From: JBBTRP01 sp038065125
Lineage (GTDB): Bacteria; Patescibacteriota; Patescibacteriia; JACQRZ01
Assembly (NCBI GenBank): GCA_038065125.1
Contig: JBBTRP010000032.1
Coordinates: 1 to 19,612, forward strand
Direction of reading: 5' to 3'
DNA length: 19,612 bases
Under the pieces are notes generated by a model. The model was not told the DNA's origin. It did no database searches and saw only the letters and a program-made list of their open reading frames with translations. A program made the position numbers and the translations under genes. Below are positions 5,701-13,701 of the stretch, piece after piece (within the stretch, counting starts at the first letter, position 1; each line of letters opens with the position of its first letter).

Positions 5701-5767
5701 ATGTACACTCCCGTATGAAAAAACAATACACTCTAGCCTATCAGATTCATTCCCGTGCGTCCAGTGG

Positions 5768-6622
5768 CTAATAGCTCATCGAACCTATGCGCTCAAACAG
5801 TTGACTCACCGCCTGGTTGTCCGGGTTTGTGGCGCGTAATTTGTCAAGAGTTTGTTCGGCTTTTAGGCGCATATTCAGTTTGATATACAGCTCAACAAGC
5901 TCGTGAAGATATTTTGGATTATCCGGTAGGAGTGATGTGCTTTTTTTCAGTGCCTTCATGGCGTTATCATATCGACCTAACTCAGTATAGAGTTGGGCGC
6001 AATCAAAATGTGACTCTGCAAGTCGCATCTGCGATTGACTGCGAGTTTCCTCATCTGAGGATCTTACTTCCTCACTGCGCAGTTTGCATACATACTCACA
6101 GAGCTCGCACCCTTGATCAAATTCTTTCTTGAGTCGATATACCCGAACAAGCTCAGCGGCAATATCCGGATTTTTTGAGTCACCGGACAAGGCCTGAATA
6201 AGTAGCCGCTCAGCGTCTGCGACTGCATCCTTGGCGATAAGCTCACGCGCCTGGACGACTGCATCGGAGCGTACGGTGTCCGAGGGCTTCTGAAGTGTAA
6301 TTGCCATACCGCCGACGCGCATTTTTTTTCGATACTCGTGTCTCATCGCAAGGAGCCTTCCGTGTGTTGCTCGAATCCAACGTTGCAGACCAGAGAGAAT
6401 CCCTGCAAGGGGCCGGGAGACAATGAACAGAGCGCTACCAATTCGTGAAAATTTTCGACGCAAGCGTAGGGATATGAGAGAATTTTTTACTGCCGAGTGC
6501 CGCTCGGAGGGGATGAGGTCGACATCAATAGAAGCGACGAGGTGGAGTTTTTTCCCGATAATCACCGCGATTACTACAAGTGATCCGCTCATTACGAGTA
6601 GTGAGATGACGTCGATGATCAT
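5768..6622 (-). CDS. membrane-anchored TPR-repeat protein
   Basis: A 284-residue protein beginning MIIDVISLLVMSGSLVVIAV, a single N-terminal transmembrane segment (about residues 4-22). A basic region follows, then C-terminal tetratricopeptide repeats: one around AELVRVYRLKKEFDQGCELC, one around AESHFDCAQLYTELGRYDNA and one around YLHELVELYIKLNMRLKAEQ. TPRs bind partner proteins, so it is probably a scaffold on the inner face of the membrane. The ATG at 6622 overlaps the tpiA stop in ATGA. An in-frame extension upstream would lie inside tpiA and is rejected. It is the last gene of scpB-tpiA-TPR and ends in TAG, 67 nt before the tRNA cluster. Its specific role is unknown. Confidence 0.75.
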   Translation of the reverse strand: MIIDVISLLVMSGSLVVIAVIIGKKLHLVASIDVDLIPSERHSAVKNSLISLRLRRKFSRIGSALFIVSRPLAGILSGLQRWIRATHGRLLAMRHEYRKKMRVGGMAITLQKPSDTVRSDAVVQARELIAKDAVADAERLLIQALSGDSKNPDIAAELVRVYRLKKEFDQGCELCEYVCKLRSEEVRSSDEETRSQSQMRLAESHFDCAQLYTELGRYDNAMKALKKSTSLLPDNPKYLHELVELYIKLNMRLKAEQTLDKLRATNPDNQAVSQLFERIGSMSY

Positions 6623-7365
6623 AGGTTGGCAAAAAAATTTAAAAGTTGTTTTGGGGATTGTGATGCTCCGCCGACCAACATATTGGCATACTCCGCGCAA
6701 TTATCAGCAGTAACACTCCCCCCATAGAGTACTGTCATACGCGACGCAGGAAGTGTCGGGTATAATTCCCGAAGGACTGCGGCAATTGACGTTGCTCTCG
6801 CCATCCACACCTGTCGCGTCATCGGTTTGCCGGATCCGATCGCCCAAACTGGCTCATAGGCGATCAAAAGTTTCTTGTTTCGGGCAATGCGCACCCCCTG
6901 CAGCGCGCTGGCGAGTTGCCGTTTTATAAACGGCCCTGCGTGACCGCCGCTAGACTTCACCTCACCAACACAAAGAATTGGCTGCGGCAGGCGCGGGGAC
7001 CCGAGAAGATATTCCATCTTTTTTCTCACAATCTGATCGGACTCCTGGAGGACATACCGTCGCTCAGAATGACCGACAAGCACATACCGGCATCCAAGCT
7101 GCGCAAGCGAGCGAGGCGAAATCTCACCCGTCAGGGCTCCCGCTGATGTCCAGGAGCAGTTTTGGGACGCAAGCGAAATCGGTAGCTTTAATTTCTGTAT
7201 TTGAAATGCAATCATCGGTATGAGTTCGTGCGATGGACAGACAATAACCTCAACATCGGTCAGGCGTGATTGCAATGATTTTTTCAATACACCAAGCAGG
7301 CTCAGTGCAGTAGCCTGATCTACGTTCATCTTCCAATTGAGAACGATCAGGTGGGGCTTTATCAT
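6619..7365 (-). CDS. tpiA: triosephosphate isomerase
   Basis: A 248-residue (beta/alpha)8 barrel enzyme interconverting dihydroxyacetone phosphate and glyceraldehyde 3-phosphate in glycolysis, in the cytosol. The substrate-binding N10 and K12 lie in LNWKMN, the electrophile H99 in VLVGHSERR, the catalytic base E171 in AYEPVWAIGSGK (which also starts the flexible loop), and the phosphate-binding backbone in YGGSV (214-218) and VGGAS (231-235). Length is normal for the family. Its ATG overlaps the scpB stop, and its own TGA overlaps the TPR gene start, so the three are almost certainly co-translated. All key residues are present. Confidence 0.97.
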   Translation of the reverse strand: MIKPHLIVLNWKMNVDQATALSLLGVLKKSLQSRLTDVEVIVCPSHELIPMIAFQIQKLKLPISLASQNCSWTSAGALTGEISPRSLAQLGCRYVLVGHSERRYVLQESDQIVRKKMEYLLGSPRLPQPILCVGEVKSSGGHAGPFIKRQLASALQGVRIARNKKLLIAYEPVWAIGSGKPMTRQVWMARATSIAAVLRELYPTLPASRMTVLYGGSVTADNCAEYANMLVGGASQSPKQLLNFFANL

Positions 7366-7916
7366 ACTGACGATTCTACCGACTGCTTCGGGTCAATACC
7401 TTCAGGAGTATTGAGCGAGTCAAAGTCCGGTAGCTGATCTGTTTTCTGGAGGCCGAGGGAGCGGAGAAAATCAAGTGAAATTGAATATACCTTTTCGCCA
7501 ACGGCGGTATCACGCGATTCTACAAGTCCGCGAATCAACAGATTCCGCAGTGTGAGCGAGCAGTTTACGCCGCGGATCTCCTCAATGCCAGGGCGAGAAA
7601 TTGGCCCTCGATAGGAGACGACCGCGAGTGTTTCAAGTGCCGCGCGCGTCAGCTCACCAGTCCGATCTTCATCAAGAAGCGATGCAACTGACTCGGCTGC
7701 ATCAGGATGAGTAACGAACTGGAGTGACTCGCCATGAGTTACCAAGACAATACCGGAGCGATCCGGGTTATAACGCTCAACCAGAAATGCAACCGACTCA
7801 CGGATCTCGTCAATCGCCACCCCGGTAATAAGAGCAAGTTTTTTTATCGTGATCGGCCGGTCGGACACAAAGAGTATACTCTCAAGCAGCGTTGTGAGCG
7901 GGCACGTGGAGTTCAT
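7362..7916 (-). CDS. scpB: segregation and condensation protein B
   Basis: A 184-residue ScpB, the tandem winged-helix subunit of the SMC-ScpAB condensin that organises and segregates the chromosome. The N-terminus (LLESILFVSDRPITIKKLAL) and the second winged helix (LETLAVVSYRGPISRPGIEEIRG) are the most conserved parts of the family, followed by LLIRGLVESR. It is the first gene of a three-gene unit with tpiA (4-nt overlap). Its partners smc and scpA are not in the window. A good extended -10 lies only 10 nt before the ATG, and no ribosome-binding site fits between them, so the mRNA may be close to leaderless. Confidence 0.93.
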   Translation of the reverse strand: MNSTCPLTTLLESILFVSDRPITIKKLALITGVAIDEIRESVAFLVERYNPDRSGIVLVTHGESLQFVTHPDAAESVASLLDEDRTGELTRAALETLAVVSYRGPISRPGIEEIRGVNCSLTLRNLLIRGLVESRDTAVGEKVYSISLDFLRSLGLQKTDQLPDFDSLNTPEGIDPKQSVESSV

Positions 7917-7925
7917 AGTGTAAGA

Positions 7926-7955
7926 AGTATATCACGGCAAAGGAAATGTCTGCAA
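7926..7955 (-). promoter_or_regulatory. candidate extended -10 promoter for scpB-tpiA-TPR
   Basis: On the minus strand TTGCAG (7955-7950) is followed by an 18-nt spacer and TATACT (7931-7926), preceded by TGA to give TGnTATACT. The predicted start (about 7919) is only a few bases from the scpB ATG at 7916. The promoter lies between the ftsZ terminator and scpB. Confidence 0.5.
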
Positions 7956-7960
7956 TGATC

Positions 7961-7984
7961 AAACCCGGCCTTCTGACCGGGTTT
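7961..7984 (-). terminator. hairpin terminator downstream of ftsZ
   Basis: An 8-bp stem AAACCCGG/CCGGGTTT (7961-7968 with 7977-7984) has an 8-nt loop and lies about 20 nt past the ftsZ stop. The T tract is short (TTT then GATCATT), so termination may be partial. It separates the division operon from scpB. Confidence 0.6.
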
Positions 7985-8004
7985 ATCGTACGAATACTCC
8001 TCCT

Positions 8005-9189
8005 TCACAGCATTTTCTTCCTGATAAATGCCGGTATTTCGAGCTCGTCTTCCTCAGACTCCGGCGATGGCTGTTGGTCTTCATTTTTTGTTTTTCGTTC
8101 TGCGGTGATTGGCTTGCCGGCGCTAACTGTTCGCGGCTGCGGCGGGTTGAAAAGCGCAGAGTTCATCGGGTACGAACTGGGAGCTGTTGCGTAACTTTTT
8201 TCATAGGTTGATGAAGCGGCTTTCGATACGACCTTATCCCGATCAGAGAATCCGGTCGCGATAACCGTCACTCGAAGCTCATCCCCTGCTGACTCGTCGA
8301 TAACAGTTCCAAAAATTACCTTTGCGTCCGGATCGGCAGAGCTCGTAATGATTTTTGCAGCCTCGTTTATTTCGAGAATGCCAAGGTCCGGACCACCCGT
8401 GACCGTAAACAAGATACCCTTTGCACCCTCAATGGAAAGATCAAGAAGCGGACTAGAGATCGCGGCCTTTGCCGACTCAACCGCACGGTTGTCCCCGGTT
8501 GACCGCCCGATTCCCATGAGCGCTGACCCCGAATTCTTCATGATTGTTTTTACGTCTGCAAAATCTACGTTGACAAGGCCGGGAACCGTGATGAGTTCGG
8601 ATATTCCCCGAACACCCTGCTGAAGAATTTCGTCTGCAAGCTCGAACGCATCGATTGCGGGGGTTTTCTTGTCAACAATTTGAAGAATCTTATCGTTAGG
8701 AATCGTAATAATCGCATCCACCTTCGAGGCAAGATCATCCCATCCTTTATCGGCAATCATTTTGCGCGATGACAGCTCAAACGTGAACGGCTTGGTGACA
8801 ATCGCAATCGTCAGCGCTCCGATATCGCGCGCGAGGTCGGCAACAATTGGACTTGCGCCCGTGCCCGTTCCTCCCCCCAGTCCACAGGTGATAAACACCA
8901 TGTCAGCACCCGCAAGAGCATCGCGAATTTCATTCTGACTTTCTTCCGCAGAGCGCCTTCCCATCTCCGGATCCATACCCGCACCCAGACCTTTCGTAAC
9001 GGTTTTTCCAATCTGTATTCGAACCGGGGCAGACGAGTTCACCAGTGCCTGCTCATCAGTGTTTGCAACCAAGAATTCCACTCCGCGGATCTTTGATTTG
9101 ATCATTCGGTTCACCGCAGATCCCCCTCCTCCTCCAACACCGATTACCTTGATCTTTGCAGGAGTCTCGATGGCTGGTTTTACCTCCAT
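8005..9189 (-). CDS. ftsZ: cell division protein FtsZ
   Basis: A 394-residue tubulin homologue that polymerises with GTP into the division ring. The GTP-binding glycine-rich start is VIGVGGGGGSAVNRM (15-29), the tubulin signature is GGGTGTGAS (105-113), and the catalytic T7 loop is NVDFADV (207-213). A variable linker of about 60 residues leads to the C-terminal peptide LEIPAFIRKKML, the site that binds FtsA. The start MEVKPAIETPAKIKVIGV has the usual short N-terminal tail. It lies 75 nt after ftsA on the same strand. That gap holds a possible -10 (TACAAT, complement of 9227-9232) without a convincing -35, so it may have its own transcript as well as read-through. A hairpin terminator follows. 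Confidence 0.98.
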   Translation of the reverse strand: MEVKPAIETPAKIKVIGVGGGGGSAVNRMIKSKIRGVEFLVANTDEQALVNSSAPVRIQIGKTVTKGLGAGMDPEMGRRSAEESQNEIRDALAGADMVFITCGLGGGTGTGASPIVADLARDIGALTIAIVTKPFTFELSSRKMIADKGWDDLASKVDAIITIPNDKILQIVDKKTPAIDAFELADEILQQGVRGISELITVPGLVNVDFADVKTIMKNSGSALMGIGRSTGDNRAVESAKAAISSPLLDLSIEGAKGILFTVTGGPDLGILEINEAAKIITSSADPDAKVIFGTVIDESAGDELRVTVIATGFSDRDKVVSKAASSTYEKSYATAPSSYPMNSALFNPPQPRTVSAGKPITAERKTKNEDQQPSPESEEDELEIPAFIRKKML

Positions 9190-9264
9190 ACGATTCGATG
9201 ATTACCAATTATGGGTTTGAACACATATTGTATTCAGTTCCAGGATGGTATCATCGGATTTTTT

Positions 9265-10515
9265 TTATGGCAAGAGGGACCTGAACCATTTTTTTACTCG
9301 GGCTCGGGGGTCGATCGATAAATCCGTATTAAACAGACTATTTGCCGACTTGAGCTTCTGTTGATGCGACGCTAGCCCCCAGTACGAGAGTCCAACGGCG
9401 GTGGTAAAACTCTGATCAAAAACTTTCTCGATCGGGTTGATCACATTCTTTACCGCGGCCGCGCTTGCAGGCAGTTTCAACTGCCGTTTTGCGGTCTCAA
9501 TAATACCAAAGAGTTTTGACCCGCCACCGGTCAGGACGATGCCTGCCGGAAGAACACCGTTGCGGCCGATCTTCTTGAGCTCGAGTTCGATTTTATCAAA
9601 AATCTCCTCCACCCGTGCTTCGATGATTTGGGAGATGTATTTCATCGAGACGGTTCCCTCATCACCGGGATTAATATCAGAAAGTTCAACCTCTCCTTTT
9701 TTGGAAAGCGAATTCTCGGGAAGATTACCGTAGTCGCGTTTGATTTTTTCCGCGCTATCAATCGAGATGCGAAGTCCGATGGCAATATCGCAGGTGATGT
9801 GGTCAGAGCCGACGGGGATAACGGCCGTGTGTAGTATCTCCCCCTCTTCATACACGATAATACTAGTGGTGGAGCCTCCGATATTCACAAGGATTACCCC
9901 GAGGTCTTTTTGCTTATTGGTGAGGACCGCCTCCGCTGTTGCGAGAATCGAAAATACCAGATCATCAATTTCCAGACCCGTGCGATAGATGCATTTTGTG
10001 AAGTTGCGAATCTCTGACGCAAACCCCTGAATGATAAGCGTGTCAACCTCAAGGCGCGTGCCAGTCATGCCGATCGGATCCTTGATCGCGATCTGGCCAT
10101 CAATAATAGCGCCGCGTGGGATTACGTGGAGAATTTCATAATTTGCCGGTGTTGCAATGGCCCGAGCGGCCTCAACGGCTCGTTCCACATCCTGCCGTGA
10201 AATCTCGCCGTTCACCTTGCCGACCGCGACAATGCCGCGACTTGTTTGGCTTACCACATGAGTTCCTGAAATACCGATCCACGCCGAGTCAACGGGAATT
10301 CCGGTAACTCGCTCAGCTTTCTCAAGACATGCCGTGATCGAGCTAATCGCCGACTCCATACTCGTGATCGACCCGCGGTTGACTCCTTCGCTCTGATGTT
10401 CGGCGGCGCCGATGATTTGTAACTTTTTTTCGGTTCCATCAGAAAACATCTGCCCGACCACCGCGCGTATACAGGTTGACCCAATGTCGATTCCGGAAAT
10501 AATTGTGTCCTTCAT
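9265..10515 (-). CDS. ftsA: cell division protein FtsA
   Basis: A 416-residue actin-like ATPase that anchors FtsZ to the membrane. Phosphate loop 1 is SGIDIGSTCIRAVVG (8-22), phosphate loop 2 is LVNIGGSTTSIIVYEEG, and the adenosine motif is GIVLTGGGSKLFGI. The SHS2-type 1C subdomain occupies roughly residues 85-165. The C-terminus ends RARVKKWFRSLLP, an amphipathic helix of the kind that inserts into the inner membrane. Length is normal. It is 12 nt after dgkA and followed by ftsZ, the near-universal ftsA-ftsZ order. All parts needed for Z-ring tethering are visible. Confidence 0.97.
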   Translation of the reverse strand: MKDTIISGIDIGSTCIRAVVGQMFSDGTEKKLQIIGAAEHQSEGVNRGSITSMESAISSITACLEKAERVTGIPVDSAWIGISGTHVVSQTSRGIVAVGKVNGEISRQDVERAVEAARAIATPANYEILHVIPRGAIIDGQIAIKDPIGMTGTRLEVDTLIIQGFASEIRNFTKCIYRTGLEIDDLVFSILATAEAVLTNKQKDLGVILVNIGGSTTSIIVYEEGEILHTAVIPVGSDHITCDIAIGLRISIDSAEKIKRDYGNLPENSLSKKGEVELSDINPGDEGTVSMKYISQIIEARVEEIFDKIELELKKIGRNGVLPAGIVLTGGGSKLFGIIETAKRQLKLPASAAAVKNVINPIEKVFDQSFTTAVGLSYWGLASHQQKLKSANSLFNTDLSIDPRARVKKWFRSLLP

Positions 10516-10527
10516 AGTGTAATGATA

Positions 10528-10920
10528 CTAAAAACGGGTCACCAAAACAACCGTGTTGACAAAGTCCGCAAGTGGCGGCAGGAAGATAATAAGCCCGACA
10601 CCGATCGAGCCCAAGGAACAGATCAGAACAATCGCGGCGAGGATATCCTTAATCGCTTGAACATAAGGTGAGACGCGAGGCTTGATGACGTCCAAAAAAC
10701 GTTCCAATGCGCTGTTAAGGAGTTCGGCGGACAGTACCGCTGAAATCGCGACAATAAGAATAAGAAAGTGAACGCTCGGGATGCCCAGTGCGACCCCGAC
10801 AAGAATGGCGGTGACGCCGGCGAGGATATGGATGCGAAAATTCTGCTCCTCGCGAAAAACCAAAACCAATCCCTGCCAGGCATCGCGGAAGCTTCGTGTG
10901 AGTTTGTCGGTTTTCACCAT
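10528..10920 (-). CDS. dgkA: diacylglycerol/undecaprenol kinase family protein
   Basis: A 130-residue integral membrane kinase with three predicted transmembrane helices (about 33-48, 51-68, 94-115). The catalytic signature is SAELLNSALERFLD (E66, N69, E73), preceded by REEQNFRIH (23-31) and followed by AIKDILAAIVLI (D92), matching the DgkA/UndK family. In bacteria lacking phospholipid-turnover needs, this family phosphorylates undecaprenol, feeding the lipid carrier of wall and polysaccharide synthesis. That role suits its position directly before ftsA but is inferred. Its ATG overlaps the end of ybeY by 7 nt. It ends in TAG. Confidence 0.92.
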   Translation of the reverse strand: MVKTDKLTRSFRDAWQGLVLVFREEQNFRIHILAGVTAILVGVALGIPSVHFLILIVAISAVLSAELLNSALERFLDVIKPRVSPYVQAIKDILAAIVLICSLGSIGVGLIIFLPPLADFVNTVVLVTRF

Positions 10921-11351
10921 ACGCCTTTTTTTGTTGCGGTTCTGGAGATTCTCGATTCAAGCGCGCGCATTCCCGCTCGTTCGGTCGGGCGCACATGATC
11001 ATATCCCTGTACATGGAGAACCCCATGAATGACGAGCCGTTTTATTTCATTGATAAGAGACACTCGGTATCTGCGGGCCTGGCGCGAGGCCTGTGGGACA
11101 GAGATAATAATCTCACCCTCGTCTGAATCATACCGGAAAGAAAGAACGTCAGTTGTCCGATCGATCTTGCGGTATTTACGATTCAGTAAGCGCACGGCTG
11201 GGTCGTTCGTCAGAATAAAACTCAACGATAGTGGATTCCAGTCGGGTATTGCCTGAGAGCAGACAGTGACGAGCGAACGATACACTCGAGCGACTTTCAG
11301 TTCGCGTGGCACCTCAAGATCTTCCGGCTCGACAATTACGGCAACTCTCAT
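10914..11351 (-). CDS. ybeY: endoribonuclease / rRNA maturation factor YbeY
   Basis: A 145-residue zinc metalloprotein involved in 16S rRNA 3'-end maturation and ribosome quality control. The diagnostic HGVLHVQGYDH (residues 109-119) supplies three zinc-binding histidines (H109, H113, H119). NRKYRKIDRTTDVLSFRYD (57-75) is the conserved family block ahead of it. The ATG at 11351 overlaps the stop of the upstream membrane protein gene in ATGA, and its own end overlaps dgkA. The ybeY-dgkA pairing is widespread in bacteria and supports both assignments. Length is normal. Confidence 0.96.
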   Translation of the reverse strand: MRVAVIVEPEDLEVPRELKVARVYRSLVTVCSQAIPDWNPLSLSFILTNDPAVRLLNRKYRKIDRTTDVLSFRYDSDEGEIIISVPQASRQARRYRVSLINEIKRLVIHGVLHVQGYDHVRPTERAGMRALESRISRTATKKGVW

Positions 11352-12433
11352 TCCTCCTTGGGCACATCAATGAATTTGAGGCTTTTGAGGATCATGGAAA
11401 AAGTAGTCTGAAAGTTAATTTCATTTTTCGTGTTCAGGTTATACTTGATCTCTAGAATTGGAGATGCACTACCGGGCGTCGAGACGCGGGAGAGGAAGAC
11501 AACCAATCCACTCTTGCTCGTTGCGGCCTCGCTGCCGCCAAGGAGTGTCCCGGTGAATGGCCCAGCTTCACCTGATTGACTGGCAGCAACCGTTGTTGCC
11601 CAGGCAAGCGGTGAGAGGGAGTCCGGATTGTCGTGGATACTGAAACTAATGAACTCGCCCGTAGCTGAACTTGCAAGCACCTCTCGATCCGACTGGTTTG
11701 CGGACGTCGCGAGCCAGGAGGATGGATAGGTAAAGGAGTAGCCGAATGTTTTGTTGGCATACGCATTGACGAGTGAAGACGATGCGAGTTTTGCGCTCGC
11801 CCCCTTTGTCGGGTCAAACCCGCCCGACACCTCGGTCCCGTCGAGGAAACCGTCCTCATCGCTGTCCGGTTTTTCGGGGTCGGTCCCATACATACGCTCC
11901 TCAGCATCGGTCAGGTGGTCTGTATCACTGTCTGGTCCGGCTCCTGACGGCTGCTGAGATGTTGCAGTGACATCGGGGGTGGAGGAGATTGCTTGCAAGG
12001 TTGGTTCGCTTACTGGTTGACTTACCGTCGTGCTCTCAGGGGTGGTTGATGAGAGTTCAGGCTCTGTCGAGCTCGGGACCTGGGAATCCAGAACGCTCGC
12101 GGTAGATGACTCGCTTCCGGTAAATGGAGGCAGTGGGATTGGTGCGGTTGACGAGGCACCACCTTGCGATGCGCTTAACTCATCCGGAGCGATTATGTCG
12201 GGCTGTTGTTTTGATCCAAAAAGAAGGAATGCAACCCCGCCGATACTTGCAAGCAAAAGCGCCGCTCCACCGGCAATCACCAAAGGAATGGCTACCGATT
12301 TTTTAGGGGTATGGCGAAATTTTTCCGGCATGACAATAACCACCGGTTCTGCCAGCGGATTGGTCGTCAGAGGAACCGGTGGCGTTACGGTCGTTTTTTG
12401 TACGAGTAAATCTTCTTCGAGGAGATCAAACAT
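11348..12433 (-). CDS. single-pass membrane protein with TSP3-type calcium-binding repeats and a PsbP-like C-terminal domain
   Basis: A 361-residue protein starting MFDLLEEDLLVQKT. It has a short cytoplasmic tail, a transmembrane segment (AIPLVIAGGAALLLASIGGV, about residues 50-75) and a long Ser/Thr/Pro-rich extracellular linker. Next comes a thrombospondin-type-3-like Asp-rich segment (DSDTDHLTDAEE, TDPEKPDSDEDGFLDGTE) expected to bind calcium. The C-terminal domain begins YANKTFGYSFTYPSSW, a motif of PsbP-like lipoprotein domains. A TTG extension to 12481 is rejected in favour of the ATG at 12433, which gives an N-terminus like its upstream neighbour's. It is 64 nt downstream of a paralogous TSP3 gene, and its stop overlaps ybeY. 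The role is unknown, probably surface or periplasmic-like. Confidence 0.7.
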   Translation of the reverse strand: MFDLLEEDLLVQKTTVTPPVPLTTNPLAEPVVIVMPEKFRHTPKKSVAIPLVIAGGAALLLASIGGVAFLLFGSKQQPDIIAPDELSASQGGASSTAPIPLPPFTGSESSTASVLDSQVPSSTEPELSSTTPESTTVSQPVSEPTLQAISSTPDVTATSQQPSGAGPDSDTDHLTDAEERMYGTDPEKPDSDEDGFLDGTEVSGGFDPTKGASAKLASSSLVNAYANKTFGYSFTYPSSWLATSANQSDREVLASSATGEFISFSIHDNPDSLSPLAWATTVAASQSGEAGPFTGTLLGGSEAATSKSGLVVFLSRVSTPGSASPILEIKYNLNTKNEINFQTTFSMILKSLKFIDVPKEE

Positions 12434-12497
12434 TGCTTCGTGCTCCCTGCACCGCCTTGCTGATGATGGATACAGGTTCAAGGATAGTTAAGTTGTT

Positions 12498-13163
12498 TTA
12501 TTTGACCTCTGCTGCAGCATCGCCGGATGCTTTTGCGGATCCACTGAAATCATCGACCGTCGGAACGTTCAGGAGTTTTCCTTGACCCTTGGGGTCAAAA
12601 CCGTTTTTTACCTCTTGACCATCAGAATAACCATCCGCATCGGTATCTGATTTAATTGGGTCGGTCGAGTATACCTTTACCTCTTCGCGGTCTGAAAGCC
12701 CGTCTCCGTCTGTGTCAACGAGGTTGATATCAGTTGCAAGAGTCGTCTCCTCTTCATCCGTAAGACCGTCACCGTCAGCATCGGTTGTTGGCGCGGCTGT
12801 GACAGGTGCGACTTGCTCCTGTGGGGATGGCTGACTTCCGTCATTCGGGCTTGGCGCGAGCTCTGCCGTGTCTTGTGCTTGTTGAGCGGCTTGTTCACCT
12901 GGCGCTTGCAGCTCTTGTTGTTGCGCCGGTGCTTGTGATGTCGGTTTCTTGAACACAAACAGTTGAAGGGCGATGCCAATAAGAGTGATGGCAACAAGTG
13001 CTCCAACCGCGATGAGAATCGTCTTTTTATTTAGCAAGGGATTGCCTGACCCTTCCTCATCCTCAAGATCCCCTACTGTTGGCAGAGGAGCTGGAGATGA
13101 TTTTGCTTTATCGGTATCCGCAAACATATCGACCGGGGCACCGTCTTTTTTTTCTTCAAACAT
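12498..13163 (-). CDS. single-pass membrane protein with TSP3-type calcium-binding repeats
   Basis: A 221-residue protein beginning MFEEKKDGAPVDMF. A cytoplasmic acidic stretch precedes a transmembrane segment (TILIAVGALVAITLIGIALQ, about 49-70), then a Gln/Ala/Pro-rich spacer. Three thrombospondin-type-3-like repeats follow: DADGDGLTDEEE, DTDGDGLSDREE and DTDADGYSDGQE, each a DxDxDG calcium-loop pattern. It ends soon after NGFDPKGQGKL. It shares architecture and N-terminal style with the next gene downstream and looks like a shorter paralogue lacking the C-terminal domain. Its function is unrecognised. Such proteins are common in Patescibacteria and are presumed to be exposed outside the cytoplasmic membrane. 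It ends in TAA, 64 nt before its paralogue. Confidence 0.75.
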   Translation of the reverse strand: MFEEKKDGAPVDMFADTDKAKSSPAPLPTVGDLEDEEGSGNPLLNKKTILIAVGALVAITLIGIALQLFVFKKPTSQAPAQQQELQAPGEQAAQQAQDTAELAPSPNDGSQPSPQEQVAPVTAAPTTDADGDGLTDEEETTLATDINLVDTDGDGLSDREEVKVYSTDPIKSDTDADGYSDGQEVKNGFDPKGQGKLLNVPTVDDFSGSAKASGDAAAEVK

Positions 13164-13207
13164 AGGCTCAGTATTATGGGTAATTCTTCTAACTGAATGA
13201 TAGCATA

Positions 13208-13690
13208 CTATTTCGAGGGAGAAGGGTTAATCGTTACGGTTAGCGCCTGAAGTGGGATGATTGAGTCGATCGGATCGAGAGTGGTTACGGTTGCTGATGC
13301 ACCGACTTTGATAAGAGAAAATCTGTCTGAGCCTGATGAGGTCGTTATTGTGATGATATCCTTTTTTATGTCTATGGTTTTCTCGCTAATAGCCGCTCTG
13401 TTGCTGAGGCGGAATCTAAATTCTTTTTTTTGAGAATTATCTTGAAGGATAAACTCAAACTCGCTAGTATTTTTTTTGGATGCCGATGTGATTGTACCCG
13501 TGACTGACGACTCAATCCGTATGGGCCGAGGAGGTTCCGGCTTAAGTAGTGTGTTCCGTGAAGGGAATTGCTTCGACATTGTTTGATTTAAATTTTTTGT
13601 TTTATTTGAGACTAAGGAAGCAACAAGTAACACAATCCCTGTCAATATGATCAGAAAAAGTATTCCAGTGAGTCGTTGTTTTTTATTCAT
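13208..13690 (-). CDS. small membrane-anchored protein of unknown function
   Basis: A 160-residue protein starting MNKKQRLTGILFLIILTGIV, with a basic cap followed by one hydrophobic helix (about 8-28) that is either an uncleaved signal anchor or a signal peptide. The rest is predicted beta-rich and hydrophilic (SSVTGTITSASKKN, EFRFRLSNRAAI, SLIKVGASATVTTL), suggesting a small beta-barrel or OB-like extracellular domain. I do not recognise the family. The ATG at 13690 is preferred to a TTG at 13705 that would overlap the preceding stop. It lies 11 nt after the giant surface-protein gene and 44 nt before the TSP3 pair, so it may work with those exported proteins. This is inference from position. 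Confidence 0.65.
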   Translation of the reverse strand: MNKKQRLTGILFLIILTGIVLLVASLVSNKTKNLNQTMSKQFPSRNTLLKPEPPRPIRIESSVTGTITSASKKNTSEFEFILQDNSQKKEFRFRLSNRAAISEKTIDIKKDIITITTSSGSDRFSLIKVGASATVTTLDPIDSIIPLQALTVTINPSPSK

Positions 13691-13701
13691 AGTGAGACGA
13701 G

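Noticed and set aside
5246..5718. Plus-strand reading frames of 107 and 155 codons
   Set aside because: They run antisense through tRNA-Thr, tRNA-Tyr and tRNA-Thr, and the translation has no domain-like pattern.
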